Assembly (NCBI GenBank): GCA_944391895.1
Contig: CALXVF010000021.1
Location: forward strand, 1 to 12,758
Length of the DNA: 12,758 nt
Source: an uncultured Clostridia bacterium
GTDB lineage: Bacteria > Bacillota > Clostridia > TANB77 > CAG-508
Reading direction: 5' to 3'
The number at the start of each line of letters is the position of its first letter. The stretch's first letter is position 1. The translations under genes and the position numbers were made by a program. Shown piece after piece: positions 1 to 7,067 of the stretch. Under the pieces are notes generated by a model, which did no database searches, was not told the origin of the DNA, and saw only the letters and a list, made by a program, of their open reading frames with translations.

Positions 1-977
1 ATATAAAATCATTTACAAACCCAATAGGTCAAGTTTCTCAAGAAATGAATTATATGATTATGGCACTAGCAGGAGCTGAAAGAATATTTGCTTTAATAGA
101 TGAAGAACCAGAAGTGGACGAAGGTTATGTAACTTTAGTAAATGCAAAAATGGAAAACGGAAAACTAGTAGAAGCAAAAGAAAGAACAGGTCTTTGGGCT
201 TGGAAACATCCACACCATGACGGAAGAGTTACATATCAAAAACTATGTGGACACGTAGAATTTGAAAATGTAGATTTTGGATATGTTCCTAATAAAATGG
301 TACTTCATGATATTACACTAGAAGCAAAAGAAGGCCAAAAAGTATCATTTGTTGGTGCAACAGGTGCAGGAAAAACAACAATAACAAATTTAATAAACCG
401 TTTCTACGATATACAAGAAGGAAAAATTAGATATGATGGAATTAACATAACTAAGATAAAGAAAGAAGACTTAAGAAAATCACTAGGAATGGTATTACAA
501 GACACAAGCTTATTCACAGGAACTATAAAAGATAATATAAGATATGCAAATTTGGAAGCAACAGATGAAGAAGTTGTAGCAGCAGCGAAATTAGCTAATG
601 CTGACCATTTTATAAGAAACTTACCAGAAGGATATGATACAGTAATATCTGGAAGTGGAGAAGGTTTGTCACAAGGTCAAAGACAATTATTATCAATTGC
701 AAGAGCAGCATTATATAATCCACCAGTATTAATATTGGATGAAGCTACATCTAGTATAGATACTCGTACAGAACAAATTGTTCAAAAAGGTATGGATGGC
801 TTAATGAAAGGAAGAACTGTATTTGTAATAGCACATAGATTGTCAACTATAAGAAACTCTGAACTAATAATGGTATTAGACCATGGTAGAATACTAGAAA
901 GAGGAAACCATAAAGAGCTTATAGCTAAAAAAGGAATGTATTACGCTTTATATACAGGCGCAATTGAAATAGATTAA
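1..977 (+). CDS. ABC exporter, C-terminal part (5' end outside window)
   Basis: This is the end of a transmembrane-plus-ATPase half-transporter of the multidrug/lipid exporter class (LmrA/MsbA/YheHI-like). The reading frame is open from base 3, with 14 in-frame codons before the first internal ATG at 45, so that ATG is not the start and the membrane domain lies upstream. Counting from the first visible residue, it shows the end of the last membrane-domain helix (QEMNYMIMALAGAERIF), a linker of about 45 residues containing TGLWAWKHPH, then the nucleotide-binding domain: Walker A GATGAGKT (118-125), Q-loop Q166, signature LSQGQ (222-226), Walker B VLILDE (E247) and H-loop H278. All ATPase motifs are intact. 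The signature has Q in place of the usual second G (LSGGQ), as is common in this exporter branch. Clostridial exporters of this type are often paired with a second half-transporter upstream, which cannot be seen here. The substrate cannot be told from the sequence. Confidence 0.93.
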   Translation, partial: IKSFTNPIGQVSQEMNYMIMALAGAERIFALIDEEPEVDEGYVTLVNAKMENGKLVEAKERTGLWAWKHPHHDGRVTYQKLCGHVEFENVDFGYVPNKMVLHDITLEAKEGQKVSFVGATGAGKTTITNLINRFYDIQEGKIRYDGINITKIKKEDLRKSLGMVLQDTSLFTGTIKDNIRYANLEATDEEVVAAAKLANADHFIRNLPEGYDTVISGSGEGLSQGQRQLLSIARAALYNPPVLILDEATSSIDTRTEQIVQKGMDGLMKGRTVFVIAHRLSTIRNSELIMVLDHGRILERGNHKELIAKKGMYYALYTGAIEID

Positions 978-996
978 AATTGAGAGGAGAATAAAA

Positions 997-2109
997 ATGA
1001 GTCATTACTATTTCACTTCAGAAAGTGTCACAGAAGGACATCCAGATAAATTAGCAGATTTAATTTCAGATGCCATTTTAGATGAATGTTTAAGAAAAGA
1101 TAAAAATGCCAGAGTTGCAGTGGAAACATTAGTATCAGGAAATACAGTAAATATTGCAGGACAAATTACATCAAATGAAAAAATACAAATAAGAAATCTG
1201 GTTAGAGAAACAATAAAAGAAATTGGATTTGACGATGAAAATGTAGATATGGATTATAGAACTTGTCAAATTCATGTTAATATAAAAAGACAAAGTCCTG
1301 ATATTGCAATGGGAGTAGATACAGGTGGAGCAGGAGACCAAGGAATAATGTTTGGATATGCTTCAGACGAAACTGAGAATTATATGCCATATGCTATAAA
1401 TATGGCACATAAATTAGCTAAAAGATTAGCGGATGTTAGAAAACAAAAAATAATACCATATTTAAGACCTGATGGAAAAACGCAAGTAACAGTAGAATAT
1501 GAAAACGATATTCCAAAAAGAATAGAAGCAATAGTGGTTTCAGCACAACACAAAGGAGAAATTACTCAAGAACAACTAAGAAAGGACATTAAAGAAAATG
1601 TAATTGATAAAGTAATACCACAAAATATGATGGATGAAAATACAAAAATTTATATAAATCCAACAGGAAGATTTGTTATAGGAGGACCATTAGGAGATAC
1701 TGGACTTACAGGAAGAAAGATTATTGTAGATACTTATGGTGGATATAGTAGACATGGAGGAGGAGCTTTTTCAGGAAAAGATCCAAGTAAAGTAGATAGA
1801 AGTGGTGCATATATGATGAGACATATTGCAAAAAATATTGTAGCAAATGGATATGCAAAAAAATGTGAAATTCAAGTATCATATGGAATAGGTATAGAAG
1901 AACCTTTATCTATTTATGTAAATACATTTGGAACTGGAAAAGTTCCGGAAGAAGAAATAGTAAAGATAATAAAAGAAAAATATAATTTGACTCCAAACGG
2001 CATTATTGAATACCTAGAACTAAGAAACCCAATTTATACTAAAACAACAAATTATGGACACTTCGGAAAAGACGAATTACCTTGGGAAAAATGCGAGAAA
2101 TGGGACTAA
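997..2109 (+). CDS. metK: S-adenosylmethionine synthetase
   Basis: It makes S-adenosylmethionine from methionine and ATP in the cytoplasm, releasing phosphate and pyrophosphate. The 370-residue protein is colinear with the MetK family: GHPDK at 14-18 (H15, D17, K18 at the active site), the GAGDQGIMFGYA signature at 111-122, NPTGRF at 221-226, GDTGLTGRK at 233-241 and the phosphate-binding GGGAFSGKD at 254-262. It is somewhat shorter than the usual 380-400 residues. The flexible loop that gates the active site, between GVD and GAGDQG, is reduced to about two residues, and the C-terminal tail ends soon after PWEK. The start is fixed by GAGAGGAG a few bases upstream. Only 19 bp separate it from the exporter gene, so it is probably co-transcribed and there is no room for the SAM riboswitch often found before metK in Bacillota. 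Element A follows the stop codon. Confidence 0.97.
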   Translation: MSHYYFTSESVTEGHPDKLADLISDAILDECLRKDKNARVAVETLVSGNTVNIAGQITSNEKIQIRNLVRETIKEIGFDDENVDMDYRTCQIHVNIKRQSPDIAMGVDTGGAGDQGIMFGYASDETENYMPYAINMAHKLAKRLADVRKQKIIPYLRPDGKTQVTVEYENDIPKRIEAIVVSAQHKGEITQEQLRKDIKENVIDKVIPQNMMDENTKIYINPTGRFVIGGPLGDTGLTGRKIIVDTYGGYSRHGGGAFSGKDPSKVDRSGAYMMRHIAKNIVANGYAKKCEIQVSYGIGIEEPLSIYVNTFGTGKVPEEEIVKIIKEKYNLTPNGIIEYLELRNPIYTKTTNYGHFGKDELPWEKCEKWD

Positions 2110-2124
2110 TCTAATAATTCATGG

Positions 2125-2209
2125 TTGTATATTAGAAGATTTTTTGTCACTTGCTGTCGAAGCAGAGCTTCTCCAAACTGCGCGTGACTTCAAAATCTTT
2201 AATATACAA
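2125..2209 (-). repeat. Element A: structured inverted repeat with conserved core
   Basis: This 85-bp imperfect palindrome lies between metK and tex. The outer arms TTGTATATTA (2125-2134) and TAATATACAA (2200-2209) pair perfectly. They continue inward through AAGATTTT/AAAATCTT, with a small bulge, to GTCAC (2146-2150)/GTGAC (2184-2188). The inside carries a 5-bp hairpin GAAGC-AGA-GCTTC (2159-2171). Read on the minus strand, the single-stranded parts are GCGCAGTTTGGAG and CGACAGCAA, which are nearly identical to element B at 12317-12405. The core is richer in G+C than its surroundings. It sits at the end of the exporter-metK unit and might act as a terminator, but no clean T-run follows on the + strand. 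Its core is inverted relative to elements B and C. I do not recognise the family. Confidence 0.8.
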
Positions 2210-2236
2210 AATTAAAAAAATAGAAAGGATAATCAA

Positions 2237-4390
2237 ATGAATATTGTAAGAGTTATTGCAAATGAATTAAATGTTAAAGAAAATCAAGTGGAAAAAACTA
2301 TTGAACTTATAGACAGTGGTAATACAATTCCATTTATTGCAAGATACAGAAAAGAAGTAACTGGGGGACTAAGTGACGAAGTTTTAAGAAACTTAGATGA
2401 GAGATTAAAATATTTAAGAAATTTAGAAGAAAGAAAAGGCGAAGTAAGAAATAGTATAGAAAACCAAGGTAAACTTACTGAAGAAATAGAAAAAAGCTTA
2501 GAATCAGCTACTACTCTTGCAGATGTAGAAGACATTTATAGACCATATAAACAAAAAAAGAAAACAAGAGCGACAGTTGCTAAAGCGAAAGGACTTGAAC
2601 CTCTTGCAAAAATTATAATTGAACAAAAAGAAGAAAGAGACATAGAAGAAATTGCTAAAGAATATTTGACAGAAGAAGTAACTACAGTTGAGGATGCTTT
2701 GCAAGGTGCAAAAGATATTATTGCAGAAGATATTTCTGATGATGCAGAATATAGAAAGCAAATAAAGAAAATTTACTATAGAGAAGGAATTATACATACT
2801 AAAAATGCTAAGGAAGAAAATCCTACATATAGCATGTATAATGATTATAGTGAAAAAATTAGCACTATACCTAGCCATAGAATTCTAGCAATAAATAGAG
2901 GAGAAAACGAAGAATTTCTAAAAGTATCTTTAGAAAAACCTGTAGATAAAATTATAGGTTTAATAGCCAAAATAGTGATTAAAAATCCTAGATATGAAAA
3001 AATACTTCTTGAAACAATTGAAGATAGTTTTAAAAGACTTATTGAGCCATCTTTAGATAGGGAGATTAGGTCTGATTTGACTGAAAAAGCAGATAAACAG
3101 GCGATTGAAGTATTTGGAAAAAACGCAAAACAATTATTACTAGGAGCACCTTTAAAAGGTTTGACGGTATTAGGATTTGACCCAGCATATAGAACAGGAT
3201 GCAAATTAGCTGTTATAGACGAGACTGGAAAAGTATTAGATACAGGAGTAGTTTATCCAACAGAGCCACAAAATGATATAGAAGGAGCAGAAAAAGAGCT
3301 TATTAGACTTATTGCAAAAGATAATATACAGATGATAGCAATAGGTAATGGAACAGCATCAAGAGAGTCTGAAATCTTTGTTTCTAATACTTTGAAAAAA
3401 GTGAAAGAACAATTTAATAAAGACGTATATTATACAATAGTTAGTGAAGCGGGAGCTTCTGTATATTCTGCTTCTAAACTTGCAACAGAAGAATATCCTG
3501 ACTTAAATGTTTCATTAAGAGGAGCAATTTCAATAGCAAGAAGATTACAAGACCCACTTGCTGAATTTGTAAAAATTGATCCAAAAGCAATAGGAATTGG
3601 ACAATATCAACATGATGTCGACCAAAAGAAATTATTTGAAAGTTTAACGGGAGTAGTAGAAGATGCAGTAAATACAGTAGGCGTTGACGTAAACACGGCA
3701 ACTGCATCACTTCTTTCATATGTTTCAGGGATAAATAAAACAATAGCAAAAAACATTGTAAAATATAGAGATGAAAATGGTAAACTAAAAGAAAGAAAAG
3801 AACTTTTAAAAATACCTAAATTAGGAAATGTAGCTTATGAACAATGTGCGGGATTCATCAGAATACCAGGCGGAAATAATCCATTAGAAATTACGGCAGT
3901 CCATCCAGAAAGTTATGAAGCGGCTGAAAAACTATTAAATAAAATTGGATACAAAAAAGAAGATCTATTGGAAAAAGATAAATTGGAAGAGATAAGAAAG
4001 AAATTAAGTGGAGTAAAAGTTAAAGAACTTTCAAAAGAACTAGATATTGGAGAGATGACTTTAGAAGATATAATCAAAGAACTTTCAAAACCAGGAAGAG
4101 ATCCAAGAGAAGATATGCCAAAACCAATACTTAGAAATGATGTCCTAAAATTTGAGGACTTACAAGAAGAAATGGTATTAACAGGAACTGTAAGAAATGT
4201 AATTGATTTTGGAGCATTTGTAGATATTGGAGTAAAACATGATGGACTAGTACATATTTCTGAATTAAGTAATAAATTTGTAAAGAAACCAAGTGATATA
4301 GTATCTATTGGAGATATTGTAAAAGTTAGAGTCATAGGCATCGACAAGGAAAGACAAAAAGTGAAGCTATCAATGAAAAATATTGGTTAA
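2237..4390 (+). CDS. tex: Tex family S1-domain RNA-binding protein
   Basis: Tex is a conserved cytoplasmic nucleic-acid-binding protein linked to transcription. It was first described in Bordetella as affecting toxin expression and is an S1-domain relative of eukaryotic Spt6. The 717-residue protein has the full family order: an N-terminal helical region with IPFIARYRKEVTGGL (31-45) and DIYRPYKQKKKTRAT (99-113), a YqgF/RuvX-like RNase H fold from about 308 (VLGFDPAYRTGCKLAV) to 435, the family hallmark GIGQYQHDVDQ (453-463), a helix-hairpin-helix region around 490-560 (LLSYVSGIN, FIRIPGG), and a C-terminal S1 domain at about 645-713 (GTVRNVIDFGAFVDIGVKHDGLVHISE is split here by position: G650 to E676). 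The start ATG has GAAAGGA seven bases upstream and matches the family N-terminus. It appears monocistronic: element A lies before it and an intrinsic terminator directly after it. No confident promoter was found in the 127 bp upstream. Confidence 0.96.
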   Translation: MNIVRVIANELNVKENQVEKTIELIDSGNTIPFIARYRKEVTGGLSDEVLRNLDERLKYLRNLEERKGEVRNSIENQGKLTEEIEKSLESATTLADVEDIYRPYKQKKKTRATVAKAKGLEPLAKIIIEQKEERDIEEIAKEYLTEEVTTVEDALQGAKDIIAEDISDDAEYRKQIKKIYYREGIIHTKNAKEENPTYSMYNDYSEKISTIPSHRILAINRGENEEFLKVSLEKPVDKIIGLIAKIVIKNPRYEKILLETIEDSFKRLIEPSLDREIRSDLTEKADKQAIEVFGKNAKQLLLGAPLKGLTVLGFDPAYRTGCKLAVIDETGKVLDTGVVYPTEPQNDIEGAEKELIRLIAKDNIQMIAIGNGTASRESEIFVSNTLKKVKEQFNKDVYYTIVSEAGASVYSASKLATEEYPDLNVSLRGAISIARRLQDPLAEFVKIDPKAIGIGQYQHDVDQKKLFESLTGVVEDAVNTVGVDVNTATASLLSYVSGINKTIAKNIVKYRDENGKLKERKELLKIPKLGNVAYEQCAGFIRIPGGNNPLEITAVHPESYEAAEKLLNKIGYKKEDLLEKDKLEEIRKKLSGVKVKELSKELDIGEMTLEDIIKELSKPGRDPREDMPKPILRNDVLKFEDLQEEMVLTGTVRNVIDFGAFVDIGVKHDGLVHISELSNKFVKKPSDIVSIGDIVKVRVIGIDKERQKVKLSMKNIG

Positions 4391-4391
4391 A

Positions 4392-4428
4392 ATATGTCAA
4401 GGAATAATCCTTGACATATATATTTTTT
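4392..4428 (+). terminator. Intrinsic terminator of tex
   Basis: A 12-bp perfect stem (ATATGTCAAGGA at 4392-4403 with TCCTTGACATAT at 4408-4419) and a 4-nt loop are followed by a T6 run at 4423-4428, two bases after the tex stop codon. This is a textbook rho-independent terminator. The 3' arm contains TTGACA (4411-4416), which also serves as the -35 box of the next promoter. Confidence 0.93.
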
Positions 4429-4439
4429 ATAAATATAAT
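4411..4439 (+). promoter_or_regulatory. Consensus sigma-A promoter of the yqeG-like operon
   Basis: TTGACA at 4411-4416, a spacer of exactly 17 bp and TATAAT at 4434-4439 give a perfect match to the housekeeping consensus. Transcription would begin near 4446, leaving a leader of about 23 nt that carries AAGGAG (4453-4458) before the ATG at 4469. The -35 box lies inside the 3' stem arm of the tex terminator. A second TATAAT at 4445-4450 has no matching -35 box at the right distance. Confidence 0.85.
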
Positions 4440-4468
4440 ATGGATATAATTTAAGGAGAAAAATACAA

Positions 4469-4957
4469 ATGCTTTTACCAGATGAACATGTGAATAAAAT
4501 TACAGATATAACAATAAAAATGTTAAAAAAGAACAATATAGAATATATGTTTTTAGATTCAGATAACACACTTATAGACTTAGATAGGAATCCACTTGAA
4601 GGATTACAAGAATGGATTCAAAAGCTGAAAGAAAACAATATAAAGTTTTGCATAATTTCAAATAGTATAAAAAAGCGTAAAGTAGAGAAAATAGCGAAAA
4701 TACTAGATATACCTTATGTGTACTTTGCACTAAAACCAACTAAAATTGGTTTTAAAAGAGCAAAAAAATTGATGAATATTCAGAACAATGAAAAGATTGC
4801 AGAAGTTGGAGACCAGATATTTACTGATGTCCTAGGTGCAAAAAGAATGAAAATGTTTTCAATATTAACAAATCCAATTTGTGAAGAAAAAGTAAAATTG
4901 AACAATATAAAAAGGAAATTGGAAAAAAGAATTTTAAAGAATTATAGTGCAAAATAG
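4469..4957 (+). CDS. YqeG-like HAD-superfamily (IIIA type) phosphatase
   Basis: A small 162-residue cytoplasmic HAD hydrolase of the YqeG family, predicted to remove phosphate from an unidentified substrate. HAD motifs are present in order: motif I FLDSDNT with nucleophile D30 and acid D32; motif II S65 in CIISNS; motif III K89 in ALKPTK; motif IV GDQIFTD (114-120, with D115 and D120). No cap domain is inserted, as expected for subclass III. The N-terminus LLPDEHVNKITDI matches YqeG openings such as L-x-P-D-x-x-V. Motif I has Ser where DLDNT is usual; this does not touch a catalytic residue. It is first in a three-gene operon, with AAGGAGAA before the ATG. In Bacillus, yqeG adjoins yqeH and aroE; here those are absent and a prepilin peptidase follows after 19 bp. 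Confidence 0.87.
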   Translation: MLLPDEHVNKITDITIKMLKKNNIEYMFLDSDNTLIDLDRNPLEGLQEWIQKLKENNIKFCIISNSIKKRKVEKIAKILDIPYVYFALKPTKIGFKRAKKLMNIQNNEKIAEVGDQIFTDVLGAKRMKMFSILTNPICEEKVKLNNIKRKLEKRILKNYSAK

Positions 4958-4976
4958 TGAGAGGAGATTAATTAAA

Positions 4977-5711
4977 ATGTACATAAATGAAATTCATATA
5001 TTATATTATTTTTTTATAGGACTATTAGGGCTGGGAGTAGGACAATTGCTAGACTGGGCAACAATAAGAATGAGTAATCACAAACCAATATTAAGCAAAG
5101 ACTTTTATAAGGTATACATAAAAGATATGAAACTAAATTATAAATTCATGTATATAACTGCAATTATATATGTTGTGCTATTATTTATATGTGGATGGAA
5201 TTTAGAATTAATAAAATATTTACTTGTTGCGCCATTGTTAGTATCAGCGTTTGCAATAGACTATAAAGAGCAAATCATACCAAATAGATTAACTTTAACA
5301 CTATTTGAAATAGGTCTATTATTTGCTTTTATTGAAGGAACTGGAGGATTAAGTATATTAATAGACAAATTATTAGGATTAGCAATTGGAGGAGGAATAT
5401 TCTTAATCATCACATTGTTAGGTGGACTTATTGCAGGAAAAGAAGCAATGGGCTTTGGTGATGTTAAATTAATGGGAGCTTTAGGAATAATTTTTGGAGC
5501 ATACAACATTGTTATAATTTCAATACTAGCATTCTTACTAGCAGCTATAATTAGTATAATTCTAATTGTGAGTAAAAAGAAAAAATCAAATGAATATATT
5601 CCATTTGGACCATTTATAGTTATAGCAACATTTTTAGTAATGTTCATACCTGAACATATAATGTTAATAGCCTTGCTTAAAATATTTACATTAGGAACAT
5701 ATAAATTGTAG
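4977..5711 (+). CDS. Prepilin peptidase (A24), without the N-terminal zinc/methylase domain
   Basis: An integral-membrane aspartic peptidase of the type IV prepilin peptidase family, which cuts the leader from pilin-like precursors at the cytoplasmic face. The two catalytic aspartates are visible: D95 in AFAIDYKEQIIPN and D162 in the MGFGDVKLMGALG motif (158-170). Several hydrophobic segments surround them (about 6-24, 57-73, 79-94, 108-119, 133-153, 167-202 and 215-235). Bifunctional PilD proteins have a cytosolic loop with two CxxC pairs, tied to N-methylation. Here that loop has no such cysteines and is very short, so this is probably a peptidase-only form. I start at ATG 4977 because GAGAGGAGA lies just upstream. 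The in-frame GTG at 4947 would place that Shine-Dalgarno inside the gene and overlap the previous one. No pilin or pilus assembly gene is in the window, so its substrate is unknown. Confidence 0.88.
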   Translation: MYINEIHILYYFFIGLLGLGVGQLLDWATIRMSNHKPILSKDFYKVYIKDMKLNYKFMYITAIIYVVLLFICGWNLELIKYLLVAPLLVSAFAIDYKEQIIPNRLTLTLFEIGLLFAFIEGTGGLSILIDKLLGLAIGGGIFLIITLLGGLIAGKEAMGFGDVKLMGALGIIFGAYNIVIISILAFLLAAIISIILIVSKKKKSNEYIPFGPFIVIATFLVMFIPEHIMLIALLKIFTLGTYKL

Positions 5712-5726
5712 AAAGATAGTGATTAA

Positions 5727-6788
5727 ATGAATTATAAAATTAGATGTATAAGAGAAAAAATGAAACTATTAAATATCCAAGGTTTAATAATATCTAATCC
5801 CATTAATATTAGGTATATTCTTGGAATACCGGTAGAAGGAAAGATTTTAATAGCGGATAGAGAAAATATATTTGTAACAGATGCAAGATATATAGAAGAA
5901 GTAAACAGATTTCTAACAATAAACGATGAATTTGTGATATATGATGCCAAGGACTTATCTGATACAGACAATCAAAACTTTTTTCAAAATTGTGAGAATG
6001 TCGGATTTGAAGAAAATTATGTAACATTTGCAGAATATGAAAATATAATCCGAAAATATAGGATTAAAAACATGGAAGAAACAGAAGGCATCATTGAAAA
6101 AATGAGAATGGTAAAAGACGAAGATGAAATAAGAAAAATTGAAAAAGCCTGTGAAATAACAGATAAATGTTTTGATTATATAACTTCTTTCATAAAAATT
6201 GGAATGACAGAAAGGCAGATAGCACTTGAAATACAAAAATATTTTTTAGAGAATGGAGCAGAAGGAGAAGCTTTTGAAACAATTGTTGCTTCTGGTGAAA
6301 ATTCTTCTAAACCACATGCTGTGCCAAGTGATAAAATAATAAGGGAAGGAGACCCAATTACAATAGACTTTGGTGCGAAATATAAAGGATATTGCGCAGA
6401 TATGACAAGAACAATTTTTGCAGGATATATAAATGACCAAATGAAAGAAACTTATGAACTTGTGCTTAGAAATCAAGTAAGGGCAACTAAAGAAATAAAA
6501 GAAGGTACAAGTTGCAAAATGATTGCTAGAAGCGTTGAAAATGAATTTTATTTATATAATCATTCTTTGATTCATGCTTTGGGTCATGGAGTGGGATTAA
6601 GTGTTCATGAACTACCAATTTTAAGTCATAATTCACAATTATCATTAAAAGAAAATATGGTAGTTACAAATGAACCTGGAATTTATATACCGGGTAAATA
6701 TGGAATAAGAATAGAAGATACAATTAGAGTTGGCAGAAATGAACCAGAGGTATTAACAAAATCAACTAAGGATATAGTAATTATTTAA
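5727..6788 (+). CDS. Xaa-Pro aminopeptidase / M24 family metallopeptidase
   Basis: A cytoplasmic M24 pita-bread metallopeptidase of 353 residues that removes the N-terminal residue before proline, or acts as a proline dipeptidase. The N-terminal creatinase-like domain spans about 1-125 (LIISNPINIRYILGI, FVTDARYIEE). The catalytic domain spans about 133-353. All five dinuclear metal ligands are seen: D214 (ITIDFGA), D225 (CADMTRT), H287 (HALGHGVGL), E316 (TNEPGIY) and E330 (RIEDT). H197 (KPHAVPS) and H294 fit the substrate-binding histidines. It ends the operon, 15 bp after the prepilin peptidase. In many Bacillota the elongation factor P gene efp follows this aminopeptidase; here it does not, and element C comes next. 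The choice between PepP and PepQ activity cannot be made from sequence alone. Confidence 0.92.
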   Translation: MNYKIRCIREKMKLLNIQGLIISNPINIRYILGIPVEGKILIADRENIFVTDARYIEEVNRFLTINDEFVIYDAKDLSDTDNQNFFQNCENVGFEENYVTFAEYENIIRKYRIKNMEETEGIIEKMRMVKDEDEIRKIEKACEITDKCFDYITSFIKIGMTERQIALEIQKYFLENGAEGEAFETIVASGENSSKPHAVPSDKIIREGDPITIDFGAKYKGYCADMTRTIFAGYINDQMKETYELVLRNQVRATKEIKEGTSCKMIARSVENEFYLYNHSLIHALGHGVGLSVHELPILSHNSQLSLKENMVVTNEPGIYIPGKYGIRIEDTIRVGRNEPEVLTKSTKDIVII

Positions 6789-6800
6789 ATATATAATGCA

Positions 6801-6907
6801 ATATAAAGACTAATATTAATTATTGTTCAAAGCGAGCGAAAGCTTGGAGAGAGCTGTACGGTAACGTCCTCGTACCGGGAACAATAATTAATATTAGTTT
6901 TTTATAT
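6801..6907 (+). repeat. Element C: long inverted repeat with partial core, terminator-like
   Basis: Two 20-nt arms pair perfectly (6809-6828 with 6879-6898, beginning ACTAATATTA and ending TAATATTAGT). Pairing extends outward with a mismatch and a bulge to ATATAAA/TTTATAT. The T6 run at 6898-6903 directly after the right arm makes it a plausible terminator for the aminopeptidase operon. The roughly 50-nt interior contains GCGAAAGCTTGGAG (6836-6849), close to the GCGCAGCTTGGAG core of element B, and a bulged hairpin CGGTA-A-CG / CG-TACCG (6859-6877). The second core half found in A and B (CGACAGCAA) is missing, so this is a divergent relative or a separate subfamily. An ordinary terminator does not need a G+C-rich 50-nt interior. 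Confidence 0.78.
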
Positions 6908-6919
6908 GGTATTAAAAAA

Positions 6920-6936
6920 TTCACACAATTTTCACA
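6920..6936 (-). promoter_or_regulatory. Candidate response-regulator site (11-bp-phased direct repeat, WalR-like)
   Basis: On the + strand TTCACA-N5-TTCACA; read on the minus strand, TGTGAA-N5-TGTGAA. Tandem hexamers with an 11-bp period are the binding format of OmpR/PhoB-family response regulators. The WalR consensus is TGTWAH-N5-TGTWAH, so each half matches five of six positions (G in place of W). WalRK controls murein hydrolase genes in Bacillota, including pcsB in streptococci, which fits the downstream operon. The site is 67 bp upstream of the -35 box, further than usual for direct activation. This is inference. Confidence 0.4.
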
Positions 6937-6943
6937 ATTCTAC

Positions 6944-6962
6944 AGAATATACAAAATATTCT
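6944..6962. promoter_or_regulatory. Possible operator dyad upstream of ftsE
   Basis: A perfect 7-bp inverted repeat AGAATAT-ACAAA-ATATTCT lies between the direct repeat at 6920-6936 and the ftsE promoter. A dimeric regulator could bind such a site, but A/T-only dyads also arise by chance in DNA this AT-rich. No regulator family is assigned. Confidence 0.25.
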
Positions 6963-7003
6963 TAAATTGGATAAAAATAATACAATTTTTTTAACATAAC
7001 CTA

Positions 7004-7032
7004 TTGAAAATATTTGAATTTATTGTTATGAT
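7004..7032 (+). promoter_or_regulatory. Sigma-A promoter of the ftsEX operon
   Basis: TTGAAA at 7004-7009, a 17-bp spacer and TATGAT at 7027-7032 match five of six bases in each box. Transcription would start near 7039, giving a leader of about 29 nt that includes the AAAAAGG ribosome binding site just before the ftsE ATG at 7068. No second promoter is evident before the later genes of this run, which have short gaps. Confidence 0.78.
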
Positions 7033-7067
7033 TACAATGATTTATAATACTAAAAAGGACGATTAAG

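Noticed and set aside
978..996. SAM riboswitch before metK
   Set aside because: Only 19 bp separate the exporter stop codon from the metK start, which is enough for a ribosome binding site only.
2184..2212. Promoter for tex (GTGACT, 17 bp, CAAAAT)
   Set aside because: The match to consensus is weak in both boxes and most of it lies in the arm of element A.
2110..2236. Transposon ends with target-site duplication around element A (and likewise B and C)
   Set aside because: No convincing direct repeat flanks any of the three palindromes. The outermost matching bases are inverted and belong to the arms.
4387..4569. Minus-strand 60-codon frame covering the tex terminator and the start of the HAD gene
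   Set aside because: It spans a clear terminator and promoter on the other strand, shows no Shine-Dalgarno I could support and gives a low-complexity I/F/Y-rich product.
4947..4976. GTG start for the prepilin peptidase 10 codons upstream
   Set aside because: It would overlap the HAD gene and bury GAGAGGAGA inside the coding region. That site is correctly spaced for ATG 4977.
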